Positions 9,658-19,123 of a stretch of 64,000 nucleotides of DNA are shown here, piece by piece. The notes beneath the pieces were generated by a model, which saw only the letters and a list, made by a program, of their open reading frames with translations, did not search any database and was not told where the DNA came from. The DNA is from Phycicoccus jejuensis (GTDB lineage Bacteria > Actinomycetota > Actinomycetes > Actinomycetales > Dermatophilaceae): contig NZ_JOEE01000008.1 of NCBI RefSeq assembly GCF_000720925.1, forward strand, positions 186,001 to 250,000, given 5' to 3'. Positions within the stretch are counted from its first letter, which is position 1. Every line of letters starts with the position of its first letter. The translations under genes were made by a program, and so were the position numbers.

Positions 9658-10896
9658 TCAGGTCACCTGGGCGCGCTCCGCGAACTCGGGCCGCTCGTGC
9701 TCGCCGCCGTCGAGGACCGCGACGAGCTCCTCGGCGGCGCGCAGGACGTCGGCGTGGGTGAGGTACATCGGGCTGAAGCCGAGCCGCACGATGTCGGCCT
9801 CGCGGAAGTCGCCGACGACGCCCCGGGCGATGAGCGCCTGGACGACCCCGTAGGCCCCCTCGTGCCGGATGCTCACCTGCGAGCCGCGCCGGGCGTCGTC
9901 CCTCGGGGTCGCGACCTCGAGGTCGGGCAGGAGGGTGTCGAGGCACTCGAGGAAGTAGCCGGTGAGCGAGAGCGAGCGGGCCCGCAGGTCCGCCACGTCG
10001 ACGTCGTCGTACGCGGCGAGGGCCGCCTCGAGCGCCAGCATCGACAGCAGCGGGGGCGTGCCGACGCGGCCGCGCGCGATCCCGGCGGCCGGCGCGAACT
10101 CGGGCGCCATCGCGAAGGGGGTCGCGTGCCCGTTCCACCCCGACAGCGGCTGGTCGAAGGCGTTCTGGTGGCGCTGCGCGACGTAGAGGTAGGCCGGGGC
10201 GCCCGGCCCGCCGTTGAGGTACTTGTAGCCGCACCCGACGGCGAGGTCGACCTCGTGGGCGTCGAGGTCGACGGGCAGCACCCCGGCCGAGTGGCAGAGG
10301 TCCCAGCACACGAGGGCGCCGACGGCGTGGGCCGCGCGCGTGACCGCCGGCAGGTCCCAGAGCTCGCCGGTGCGGTAGTCGACCGAGCTGTAGGACGCGA
10401 GCGCGAGGTCGTCACCGAGCTCGGCGATGCGGGCCGGGGCGTCGGCGGGGGAGACGTGCTCGACGACGAGCCCGGTGTCGCGGGCGGCGGCGGCCGTGAC
10501 GTAGAGGTCGGTGGGGAAGGAGGCGGGGTCGGTGAGGACGACGCGCCGCCCCGGGCGCATCCGGGCGGCCGCGACGACGACCTTGAAGAGGTTGACGGTC
10601 GTCGAGTCGGTGCAGACGACCTGCCCGGGGGCGGCGCCCACGAGCGCCCCGACGCGGTCGCCGACGCGGGTCGGCGCACCCCACCAGTCGGCCTCGTTCC
10701 AGCTCGCGATGAGCCGCTCGCCCCACTGCCGGTGCACCACGTCGGCGACCGCGTCGGCGACACCGGTGGGCAGCGCGCCGAGCGAGTTGCCGTCGAGGTA
10801 GACGACCCCCTCCGGCAGCACGAAGCGGGAGCGCAGGTCCGTCCCAGCGTGGTCGGCGTCGAGGTCCCGGGCGCGGGCGGTCAGCACTGACGACAT
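9658..10896 (-). CDS. kynU: Kynureninase
   Basis: PLP-dependent hydrolase of 412 residues that cleaves kynurenine (or 3-hydroxykynurenine) to anthranilate (or hydroxyanthranilate) and alanine. VYLDGNSLGALP is the kynureninase N-terminal motif. DLCHSAGVLPVDL lies in the cofactor site, and GCGYKYLNGGPG carries the Schiff-base lysine, Lys225. No dioxygenase or kynurenine formamidase gene is in the window, so the rest of the tryptophan catabolic route must lie elsewhere or the enzyme works alone. The MFS-UBP gene follows 26 nt downstream; export of a pathway product is a possible but unproven link. Confidence 0.94.
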   Translation of the reverse strand: MSSVLTARARDLDADHAGTDLRSRFVLPEGVVYLDGNSLGALPTGVADAVADVVHRQWGERLIASWNEADWWGAPTRVGDRVGALVGAAPGQVVCTDSTTVNLFKVVVAAARMRPGRRVVLTDPASFPTDLYVTAAAARDTGLVVEHVSPADAPARIAELGDDLALASYSSVDYRTGELWDLPAVTRAAHAVGALVCWDLCHSAGVLPVDLDAHEVDLAVGCGYKYLNGGPGAPAYLYVAQRHQNAFDQPLSGWNGHATPFAMAPEFAPAAGIARGRVGTPPLLSMLALEAALAAYDDVDVADLRARSLSLTGYFLECLDTLLPDLEVATPRDDARRGSQVSIRHEGAYGVVQALIARGVVGDFREADIVRLGFSPMYLTHADVLRAAEELVAVLDGGEHERPEFAERAQVT

Positions 10897-10902
10897 GGCC
10901 CG

Positions 10903-10908
10903 ACGCTA
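10903..10908 (-). promoter_or_regulatory. -10 hexamer TAGCGT, leaderless promoter of kynU
   Basis: On the minus strand TAGCGT stands 6 nt before the kynU ATG at 10896, the spacing expected for a leaderless transcript. Confidence 0.55.
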
Positions 10909-11042
10909 TCCGGTCCGCCCCTCGGCACCTCGCGCGCCGTCCGGCAAGCACCTCGCGCAGGTGATGGACGTTCGGCCACACTTGCGCCTCCGAGTTGCGG
11001 ACATCCCTGCGGTGCAGTCACGGACGTCCCACACTCGACGTC

Positions 11043-12617
11043 ATGCGGGGAGCCACGACGACACAGCCACCGGACTGTCCACAGGCGCGCAGCGCGGAGC
11101 ACCAGGAGCTGCTCGAGGAGTCGCGCGCGCTCATCCTCACGGCGCAGACCCCGGACGCCCTCGACCGTCTCCGGCTCGAGGAGATCGCCTCGCGCGCCGC
11201 GCAGGAGGGCTGGGTCGACGTCCTCATGGTGCTGGAGTACGTGCGGCTGCTCGCCGCGGACGGTGCCGTCGAGCGGCGCCGTCACCTCGTCCGGCTGCGC
11301 GAGCGCGCGCGGGCGCAGGGCGACATCGTCTGGGAGGCGCTGGCCCTGGCCCAGGGCGCCACCGCCGAGATGTGGGACGACCGGCCGCGGCTCGACGCGG
11401 ACCGCGACCTGACCCGCGCGACCGTCCTCCTGCGCGGGGCGCCGCGGGGCCACGAGATGCTCGGCTCGGCGCACGTCGAGTGCGCGACCGGCTACCTCGA
11501 CCGGGACATGTGGGACCTCGCCCTCGAGCACACCTCGTCGGCCGCCGACCAGCTGGGGAGCGACGAGCGCGACGCCTGGCGGATGGCCACGGCCATGTAC
11601 AACCGCGCCGAGATCCAGCTGCGCCGGCTGTGCGTGACCCGCCAGACCGGCCCGAGCGAGGACCTCCACGAGCTCGGCATCCTCGCGCGCGGCGCGGTGC
11701 AGCGGGTGCCGCTCCAGCTGCTGCCCGAGAGCTGGCAGGTGGACCTGCACATCTTCGAGAACCTCATCGACGCCATCGCGCCGCCCGCCTCCGGGACGCC
11801 GCGCCCGCCCGCGGACGAGGAGAACGCGGAGTTCGCGACCTACCTCGGTCTCGCACGCTCCTTCACCGAGCCCGACCCCCGCACGGCGCGCGAGCACCTC
11901 GCCGCCGCGATCGAGGCCTGGGACCGGGTCCGGATGCCCGAGCTGTACCTGCTGGCGCTGACCCGTGACGCCGAGCTCGAGGCCGAGGAGCTGGGCTACG
12001 AGACGGCCGGCTTGCGGGTCGCCCGGGAGCTGGCGCAGCGGCGCCAGGAGGCGCGCATCGCCGCCCTCGAGGCCATCGGCTCGCTCATCCAGAACGAGTA
12101 CCTGTCGAGCGAGCACGCCCGGCTGAGGGTCGCCGCCGAGGTCGACGCGCTGACCGGGGTCGCCAACCGGCGCGGGCTCGAGGCCCACGTCGACGGGCTG
12201 CTCGGCGCGGAGCCGGGCACCGTGCGCGACGAGGTGACGCTCGTCCTCGTCGACGTCGACCACTTCAAGTCGGTCAACGACACCCACGGCCACGAGGTGG
12301 GCGACGAGGTGCTCGTCCGGGTCGCGAGCTGCCTGCGGACGGTCGTGCGCGGCACCGACCTCGTCGTGCGCTGGGGAGGGGACGAGTTCCTGCTCCTGCT
12401 CGACACCGAACGGCTCGACACCGCCCTGCACCGGTGCCTCGACCTCGCCGAGCTCGTGCGCAGCGACCACTGGGAGGACCTCGCCGACGACCTGCGCGTC
12501 ACGGTGAGCGTCGGGCTCGCGGTGGGCAAGGTCGCCGACCTCGACGGCCTGCGCCACATGGCCGACCGCGCGCTCTACCGCGCCAAGGAGCGTGGGCGGG
12601 ACGGCGTCTCGGTCTGA
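11043..12617 (+). CDS. Cytoplasmic diguanylate cyclase with long helical sensor region
   Basis: A 524-residue protein. Residues 1 to about 345 are alpha-helical with TPR-like periodicity, and no membrane segment is visible. The C-terminal GGDEF domain begins at DALTGVANRRGLE. The active-site loop is intact, GGDEF at residues 445-449, and an inhibitory I-site RGTD stands at 436-439, exactly five residues before it. It should therefore make cyclic di-GMP and be product-inhibited. I chose the ATG at 11043; a TTG 16 codons upstream lengthens the frame without support. No EAL or PilZ gene is nearby. The signal sensed by the N-terminal region is unknown. Confidence 0.9.
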   Translation: MRGATTTQPPDCPQARSAEHQELLEESRALILTAQTPDALDRLRLEEIASRAAQEGWVDVLMVLEYVRLLAADGAVERRRHLVRLRERARAQGDIVWEALALAQGATAEMWDDRPRLDADRDLTRATVLLRGAPRGHEMLGSAHVECATGYLDRDMWDLALEHTSSAADQLGSDERDAWRMATAMYNRAEIQLRRLCVTRQTGPSEDLHELGILARGAVQRVPLQLLPESWQVDLHIFENLIDAIAPPASGTPRPPADEENAEFATYLGLARSFTEPDPRTAREHLAAAIEAWDRVRMPELYLLALTRDAELEAEELGYETAGLRVARELAQRRQEARIAALEAIGSLIQNEYLSSEHARLRVAAEVDALTGVANRRGLEAHVDGLLGAEPGTVRDEVTLVLVDVDHFKSVNDTHGHEVGDEVLVRVASCLRTVVRGTDLVVRWGGDEFLLLLDTERLDTALHRCLDLAELVRSDHWEDLADDLRVTVSVGLAVGKVADLDGLRHMADRALYRAKERGRDGVSV

Positions 12618-12629
12618 CGCGGGGCGCCG

Positions 12630-13145
12630 TCAGGCGTCGAGGGTCATGAGCAGCACCGGCTCGCGGTCGGCGGGCAGCCAGTGCGGGCGCGCCTCGCCGA
12701 CGACCCGCCAGCCGCGGCGCCGGTAGAGGTCGGCGGCGACGGAGTGCTCCTGGACGACGTCGAGCACCGGGGTGCGCCCGAGCGACCGGACGTGCCCGAC
12801 GGCCACCTCGAGCAGCCGGGAGCCGAGCCCGAGGCCGCGGCGCGCGGGGGCGACGAAGAGCGTCGACACCGTGCCGAGCCGCGCGGCCGGCAGCCCGGTC
12901 GCCTCGACGAACGCCGCGGTCTCCCAGCCCTCCCCGGGCTCGAGGACGGCGACGTGCCCCGCGACCGCGTCGTCGACGGTCACGACCCAGGCGCCGAGCT
13001 CGCCCGGCCGGACGACGAACTCCTCGACGGGGAAGGGCAGCGGCCAGCGCACCGGGTAGCGCGAGGCCGGCTGCTGGGCCGCGAGCACCTCGACGAGGGC
13101 AGGGACGTCGGCGGGCCGGCGGGGGCGCACGGTGGGCTCGGGCAC
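12630..13145 (-). CDS. GNAT-family N-acetyltransferase
   Basis: An acetyl-CoA-dependent acetyltransferase of 171 residues. The core motif A is [22 protein letters not shown], with the R/Q-x-x-G-x-G/A acetyl-CoA loop as RRGLGLG. It is followed by the usual [22 protein letters not shown] segment that forms the back of the fold. The substrate cannot be deduced. The GTG start lies 6 nt after a minus-strand TAGGCT box, and the gene diverges from pdxT with only 41 bp between the two start codons. It is convergent with the diguanylate cyclase gene. Confidence 0.88.
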   Translation of the reverse strand: MPEPTVRPRRPADVPALVEVLAAQQPASRYPVRWPLPFPVEEFVVRPGELGAWVVTVDDAVAGHVAVLEPGEGWETAAFVEATGLPAARLGTVSTLFVAPARRGLGLGSRLLEVAVGHVRSLGRTPVLDVVQEHSVAADLYRRRGWRVVGEARPHWLPADREPVLLMTLDA

Positions 13146-13151
13146 CGGTGC

Positions 13152-13178
13152 AGCCTAGGTCGCGGCGGCCCGTAGAGT
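13152..13178. promoter_or_regulatory. Divergent back-to-back promoters for the GNAT gene and pdxT
   Basis: TAGGCT on the minus strand (13152-13157) precedes the GNAT GTG by 6 nt. TAGAGT on the plus strand (13173-13178) precedes the pdxT GTG by 8 nt. The two -10 boxes are only 15 bp apart, so each promoter's upstream region overlaps the other promoter. Confidence 0.55.
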
Positions 13179-13186
13179 CGGTCGGC

Positions 13187-13807
13187 GTGACCACCACCCC
13201 CACCGTCGGCGTGCTCGCCGTGCAGGGCGACGTGCGCGAGCACCTCGTCGCCCTCGAGCGCGGCGGCGCCCGCGCCGTCACGGTGCGCCGGCCCGCCGAG
13301 GTCGAGGCCGTCGACGGGCTCGTCCTGCCCGGCGGCGAGTCGACGACCATCGACAAGCTCGTGCGCGCCTTCGACCTCCAGGCGCCGCTGCGCGAGCGCA
13401 TCGCGGCCGGCCTGCCGGTCTACGGCTCCTGCGCCGGGATGATCCTCCTCGCCGACCGCCTCGCGGACGGTGCGGCCGGTCAGCAGACGCTCGGGGGGAT
13501 GGACATCCTCGTGCGCCGCAACGCCTTCGGGCGGCAGGTCGACTCCTTCGAGGAGGACCTGCACATCCGCGAGCTCGGCGGCGAGCCGGTGCGCGCGGTG
13601 TTCATCCGGGCGCCGTGGGTGGAGGAGGCGGGGGAGGCCGTCGAGGTCCTCGCGCGGGTCGAGCACGGCCCGGCCGCGGGTAGGATCGTCGCCGCGCGGC
13701 AGGGGGACCTGCTGGTCACGTCCTTCCACCCGGAGGTGACCGGTGACCACCGGGTCCACCGCCTGTTCGTCGACATCGTGAAGCAGAGCCAGAGGGAGCG
13801 TTCATGA
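13187..13807 (+). CDS. pdxT: Pyridoxal 5'-phosphate synthase glutaminase subunit PdxT
   Basis: Class I glutamine amidotransferase of 206 residues that supplies ammonia to PdxS. The opening [13 protein letters not shown] and LPGGEST are PdxT hallmarks. The nucleophile is the Cys of GSCAGMILL, and the His/Glu pair is in SFHPEVTGD. The start is the GTG at 13187, just after a TAGAGT box; the 13 codons upstream are open but lie in the promoter. The stop overlaps the YebC gene start (ATGA), so the two are coupled, an arrangement shared with other Actinobacteria. Confidence 0.95.
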   Translation: MTTTPTVGVLAVQGDVREHLVALERGGARAVTVRRPAEVEAVDGLVLPGGESTTIDKLVRAFDLQAPLRERIAAGLPVYGSCAGMILLADRLADGAAGQQTLGGMDILVRRNAFGRQVDSFEEDLHIRELGGEPVRAVFIRAPWVEEAGEAVEVLARVEHGPAAGRIVAARQGDLLVTSFHPEVTGDHRVHRLFVDIVKQSQRERS

Positions 13808-14565
13808 GCGGCCACTCCAAGTGGGCGACCACCAAGCACAAGAAGGCGGCGATCGACGCCAAGCGCGGCAAGCTCTTCGCCAAGCTCATCAAGAACATCG
13901 AGGTCGCGGCCCGCACCGGCGGTGGTGACCCGGCGGGCAACCCGACGCTCTACGACGCGATCCAGAAGGCCAAGAAGTCGTCGGTCCCCAACAACAACAT
14001 CGACAACGCGGTCAAGCGCGGGTCCGGTGCGACGGCGGGCGGGGCCGACTGGCAGACCATCACGTACGAGGGCTACGCGCCCGGCGGCGTGGCCCTGCTC
14101 ATCGAGTGCCTCACCGACAACCGCAACCGCGCGGCGGCCGAGGTGCGCACCGCTCTGACCCGCAACGGCGGCCAGCTCGCCGACCCGGGCTCGGTGGCCT
14201 ACGTCTTCAACCGCAAGGGCGTCGTCATCGTCCCCAAGAGCGACGACAAGGGCGAGGACGAGATCCTCGAGGTCGTCCTCGAGGCCGGGGCCGAGGAGGT
14301 CAACGACAACGGCGACGCGTGGGAGGTCGTCTCCGAGGCGACCGACGTCGTCGCGGTCCGCACCGCGCTCCAGGACGCCGGCATCGACTACGACTCGGCC
14401 GAGGCCTCGTGGGTCCCGAACCTCCAGGTCCCGCTCGACGCCGACGGCGCGAAGAAGATGATCCGCGTCATCGAGGCGCTCGAGGACTCCGACGACGTCC
14501 AGGACGTCTTCGCCAACGGCGACATCCCCGACGACGTCCTCGCCGAGCTCGACGCCGAGGACTGA
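13804..14565 (+). CDS. YebC/PmpR-family protein
   Basis: A 253-residue member of the YebC (TACO1/PmpR) family. It opens with the hallmark [20 protein letters not shown]. Family members are described as DNA-binding transcriptional regulators, and more recently as ribosome-associated factors that help translate proline-rich stretches; which applies here is open. Length is normal for the family. The ATG overlaps the pdxT stop. It stands before ruvCAB, as in most bacteria, but a separate SOS-type promoter lies between them. Confidence 0.93.
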   Translation: MSGHSKWATTKHKKAAIDAKRGKLFAKLIKNIEVAARTGGGDPAGNPTLYDAIQKAKKSSVPNNNIDNAVKRGSGATAGGADWQTITYEGYAPGGVALLIECLTDNRNRAAAEVRTALTRNGGQLADPGSVAYVFNRKGVVIVPKSDDKGEDEILEVVLEAGAEEVNDNGDAWEVVSEATDVVAVRTALQDAGIDYDSAEASWVPNLQVPLDADGAKKMIRVIEALEDSDDVQDVFANGDIPDDVLAELDAED

Positions 14566-14608
14566 CCGGCGCCGCGTGTCGGTGCCGGGGGAGCGACCCG
14601 CGGGGTCG

Positions 14609-14635
14609 TAGCGTGGGTGTCGAACACCTGTTCCA
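14609..14635 (+). promoter_or_regulatory. ruvC promoter with LexA (SOS) operator
   Basis: TCGAACACCTGTTCCA at 14620-14635 matches the actinobacterial LexA box TCGAAC-N4-GTTCGA at 11 of 12 defined positions. It sits directly downstream of a TAGCGT -10 box (14609-14614), on the expected transcription start. LexA bound there would block ruvCAB, whose SOS control is known in other bacteria. AAGGAG at 14646-14651 is the ribosome-binding site. Confidence 0.75.
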
Positions 14636-14656
14636 TCGGTCGGTTAAGGAGCCCGC

Positions 14657-15169
14657 GTGCGCGTCCTCGGTGTCGACCCCGGCCTCACCCGCTGCGGCCT
14701 CGGGGTCGTCGACGGTCGGCTCGGGCGTGCCCGGATGGTCGCCGTCGGCGTCGTCCGCACACCGAGCGACGGCGACCCGGGGGAGCGGCTGGTCTTCCTC
14801 GAGCGCGAGATGGAGGGCTGGCTCGACCGCTACCGGCCCGACGTCGTCGCCGTCGAGCGGGTCTTCGCCGACTCCAACATCACCAATGTCATGAGCACCG
14901 CGCACGCCACCGCCGTCGCGCTGCTCGCCGCCACCAAGCGTGAGGTGCCCGTCGTCTTCCACACCCCGACCGAGGTCAAGGCGGCCGTCACCGGCTCCGG
15001 TCGCGCGGACAAGGCCCAGGTGACCGCGATGGTCACCCGCATCCTCGGCCTCGCGACCCCGCCGAAGCCGGCGGACGCCGCCGACGCCCTGGCCCTCGCC
15101 ATCTGCCACGCCTGGCGCGGCGCCCAGTCCGCGCGCCTCGACGCCCTCGCGAAGGCGGCCCGCGGATGA
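14657..15169 (+). CDS. ruvC: Holliday junction resolvase RuvC
   Basis: Endonuclease of 170 residues that resolves four-way DNA junctions together with RuvAB. It opens with [15 protein letters not shown], holding the first catalytic Asp. The Glu is in VAVERVF, and the last Asp pair is in [14 protein letters not shown]. The GTG start has AAGGAG five nt upstream. The gene leads the ruvC-ruvA-ruvB operon, with ATGA and GTGA overlaps, under a LexA-type operator. A DNA-damage response is thus expected. Confidence 0.96.
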   Translation: MRVLGVDPGLTRCGLGVVDGRLGRARMVAVGVVRTPSDGDPGERLVFLEREMEGWLDRYRPDVVAVERVFADSNITNVMSTAHATAVALLAATKREVPVVFHTPTEVKAAVTGSGRADKAQVTAMVTRILGLATPPKPADAADALALAICHAWRGAQSARLDALAKAARG

Positions 15170-15767
15170 TCGCCTCGCTGCGCGGGCCGGTCGGCCACGT
15201 CGGGCTCGACCACGTGGTCCTCGAGGTCGGCGGCGTCGGGATGCTGGTGCACACCACCCCGGCGACGGCCGCGGCCTGCCACCGCGGCCAGGAGGCCGCG
15301 CTCGCGACGACCCTCGTCGTCCGCGAGGACTCCCTGACCCTCTACGGCTTCGGCAGCCCGGCCGAGCGCGACATGTTCGAGACCGTCCAGACGGTCTCGG
15401 GCGTCGGGCCGCGCCTCGCCCTCGCGATGCTCTCGGTCATGGGGCCCGACCAGCTCGCGGCCGCGTTGTCGTCGGGCGACGCCAAGGCCCTGACCGCCAT
15501 CCCCGGCATCGGCGCGAAGTCCGCCCAGCGCCTCGTCCTCGAGCTGCGCGACAAGGTCGGCGCCGTGCGCACCGGCGCCGGGCCCGACGCGCCCGCCCCG
15601 GTCGTGCCCGGCGATGAGCCGTGGCGCGGCCAGGTCGCCGAGGCCCTCGTCGGCCTCGGCTGGTCCGCCAAGCAGGCGGGCGACGCCGTCGAGCGGGTCG
15701 CCGGCAGCGCCCCGGCCGACGCCGACATCGCCGCGCTGCTGCGCCTGGCCCTGCGGGAGCTGCGGCC

Positions 15768-15771
<4 letters not shown>
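15166..15771 (+). CDS. ruvA: Holliday junction branch migration protein RuvA
   Basis: Junction-binding subunit of 201 residues that forms tetramers on four-way DNA and recruits RuvB. The N-terminal OB domain begins [12 protein letters not shown]. The tandem helix-hairpin-helix motifs are seen in [13 protein letters not shown] and [16 protein letters not shown]. The C-terminal domain III, which contacts RuvB, follows a Pro/Ala linker (residues about 140-150). The ATG overlaps the ruvC stop. Confidence 0.96.
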
Positions 15772-16898
<1,127 letters not shown>

Positions 16899-16944
16899 CC
16901 CGCGCCGCCGCGGCGGGCCGGGCACGCGCCGGCGTGTCGGATCG

Positions 16945-16974
16945 TTGGTGGGGCGTCCGCGTCTCGCCTACAGT
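16945..16974 (+). promoter_or_regulatory. Promoter of yajC-secD-secF-apt
   Basis: TTGGTG at 16945-16950 and TACAGT at 16969-16974 are 18 bp apart, a good primary sigma factor promoter. It gives a leader of about 75 nt before the yajC ATG. Confidence 0.6.
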
Positions 16975-17055
16975 GAGTCCTCGGCCCGGTGCTCCCGGGC
17001 CGACCCACTGTTCACCACAGCGCGGGGGGACCCCCGCTCCGAAGGACCAACTCCG

Positions 17056-17334
17056 ATGTCTTCCGGCTCCGGCTCCGGCCTCGCCTACCTCCTGATCCTG
17101 GGACTGCCGTTCCTCCTCCTCGTCTGGATGTTCTTCACCCAGCGCAAGCGCGGGCAGCAGGTGCAGGCCCTCCAGGCCTCCCTCGCGGTCGGCGAAGAGG
17201 TCGTGACGACGTCGGGTCTCTACGGCACGATCACCGCGCTCGACGACCAGGTGGCGACGCTCGACGTCGGCAGCGGCGTCGCGCTGCGGTTCGACCGCCG
17301 GGCCATCGGGATGCGCGCGGGAGAGGTGCGCTGA
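17056..17334 (+). CDS. yajC: Preprotein translocase accessory subunit YajC
   Basis: Single-span membrane protein of 92 residues associated with the SecDF complex. Residues 9-28 form the transmembrane helix (LAYLLILGLPFLLLVWMFF), followed by the basic QRKRGQQ and the conserved LAVGEEVVTTSGLYGTI domain. It precedes secD by one base, the standard gene order. Its own sigma-70-like promoter begins the unit. Confidence 0.93.
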   Translation: MSSGSGSGLAYLLILGLPFLLLVWMFFTQRKRGQQVQALQASLAVGEEVVTTSGLYGTITALDDQVATLDVGSGVALRFDRRAIGMRAGEVR

Positions 17335-17335
17335 C

Positions 17336-19123
17336 GTGGCGAGCACCGCACCGCGCACGCTGGCCCGCCGGGCCCTCATCGGCCTGACCGTCCTCGTCGT
17401 CGCCCTCGGCGGCGTCCTCACCGGGTCGATCCTCTGGAGCGACGGGCAGGCCACCCCCAAGCTCGGCCTCGACCTCGAGGGCGGCACCCAGATCATCCTC
17501 GAGCCGCGGGTCAGCAGCGGCCAGGCGGTCTCGGCCGAGGCCCTCGCGCAAGCGCGCGACATCATCGTCCAGCGCGTCGACTCCAACGGCGTCTCCGGCG
17601 CCGAGGTGACGACCCAGGGCGACAGCAACATCGTCGTCAGCATCCCCGAGATCCCGACCCAGGCCGTCCGCAACGCGATCAGCCAGTCCTCGCAGATGCA
17701 GTTCCGCCCCGTCCTCGCGATCGGCTCCGGCATCCCGGTGCCGACGGGGTCCCCGAGCACGTCGCCGAGCGCCTCCGCGAGCGGTGCGGCGTCCCCGTCC
17801 CCCTCTGCCTCGGCGTCGGCCACCGCCTCGCCGGCCCCGAGCGCGTCCTCGACGCAGAACAGCGCCGTCAACGAGGCGCTCACCGCGGCGAGCCCCAGCC
17901 CGTCCGCGAGCCCCTCGGAGTCCGCGAGCCCGAGCCCGTCCCCGAGCAGCAGCGGCAGCGCCGCGCCGAGCGGCCCGACCGACCTCGCGTGGATCACGCC
18001 CGAGGTCCAGCAGGCGTACGACGACCTCGACTGCGCCGACCCCAAGGCCCTCGACAACGTCCGCGACGTCGAGTCCGAGCCCCTCGTGACCTGCTCCGAC
18101 GACGGCTCGACCAAGTACATCCTCGGCCCGGTCGCCGTCTCCGGCGACAAGATCACCGACGCCACCGCGGGCTACCAGACCAACCCGCAGGGTGTCGTCA
18201 CGAGCACGGTCGAGATCGCCCTCACCTTCAACAGCGAGGGCGCCCGCCAGTACGCCGACATCAGCCGCACGATGGTCTCGCTGCCCTCGCCGCAGAACCA
18301 GCTCGCGACCGTCCTGGACTCGCGCGTCATCGTCGCGCCGCAGTTCAACGAGGCGATCCCCAACGGCCGCGCGAGCATCACCGGCGGCTTCACCCTCGCC
18401 GAGGCCAAGGAGCTCGCCGACCAGCTGAAGTTCGGCGCCCTGCCGCTGTCCTTCACGGAGCAGTCGAGCGTCGACATCAGCCCGACCCTCGGTGGCGAGC
18501 AGCTGCGCTACGGCTTCATCGCCGGGCTCATCGGCCTCCTGCTCGTCGTCGTCTACTCGCTCGTCCAGTACCGGGTGCTCGGGTTCGTGACGATCAGCTC
18601 GATCGTCGTCGCCGGCCTGCTCACCTACCTGGCGATCACGATCCTCGGGTGGGCGCAGAACTACCGCCTCGACATGGCCGGCGTCACCGGACTGATCGTC
18701 GCCATCGGCTTCACCGCCGACAGCTTCATCGTCTACTTCGAGCGGGTCCGTGACGAGCTGCGCGAGGGCCGCTCCCTCGCGAGCGCCGTCGAGACCGGGT
18801 GGAACCGCGCCAAGCGCACGGTCCTCATCGCCGACGGCGTCAACTTCCTCGCGGCGATCGTCCTCTACGTGCTCGCGAGCTCGAGCGTGCGCGGCTTCGC
18901 GTTCACCCTCGGCCTCACGACGCTCATCGACCTGCTCGTCGTCTTCTGGTTCACCCACCCGCTGCTCACGCTGCTGACCCGGGTGCCCTTCTTCCGCGAC
19001 GGCCACCGGCTCTCCGGCCTCGACCCGCGCAGGCTCGGCGCCAAGAAGCGCACCTACGCCGGTCGCGGGCGGTTCACCCCCGTCGAACCCTCCGCCCCCG
19101 CCACCGAAGGGAGCCGCGCGTGA
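17336..19123 (+). CDS. secD: Protein translocase subunit SecD
   Basis: A 595-residue RND-family membrane protein that, with SecF, uses the proton gradient to help exported proteins leave SecYEG. One N-terminal helix (about 12-34) is followed by the large external domain, with the SecD motif LGLDLEGGTQI. Five more helices follow near the C-terminus, with IGFTADSFIVYFERVRDEL. Residues about 136-215 (nt 17741-17980) are an almost pure Ser/Pro/Ala stretch inserted in the external domain. Low-complexity inserts at this site are known in Actinobacteria, but this one is long. GTG start, one base after the yajC stop; the stop overlaps secF. Confidence 0.94.
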   Translation: MASTAPRTLARRALIGLTVLVVALGGVLTGSILWSDGQATPKLGLDLEGGTQIILEPRVSSGQAVSAEALAQARDIIVQRVDSNGVSGAEVTTQGDSNIVVSIPEIPTQAVRNAISQSSQMQFRPVLAIGSGIPVPTGSPSTSPSASASGAASPSPSASASATASPAPSASSTQNSAVNEALTAASPSPSASPSESASPSPSPSSSGSAAPSGPTDLAWITPEVQQAYDDLDCADPKALDNVRDVESEPLVTCSDDGSTKYILGPVAVSGDKITDATAGYQTNPQGVVTSTVEIALTFNSEGARQYADISRTMVSLPSPQNQLATVLDSRVIVAPQFNEAIPNGRASITGGFTLAEAKELADQLKFGALPLSFTEQSSVDISPTLGGEQLRYGFIAGLIGLLLVVVYSLVQYRVLGFVTISSIVVAGLLTYLAITILGWAQNYRLDMAGVTGLIVAIGFTADSFIVYFERVRDELREGRSLASAVETGWNRAKRTVLIADGVNFLAAIVLYVLASSSVRGFAFTLGLTTLIDLLVVFWFTHPLLTLLTRVPFFRDGHRLSGLDPRRLGAKKRTYAGRGRFTPVEPSAPATEGSRA

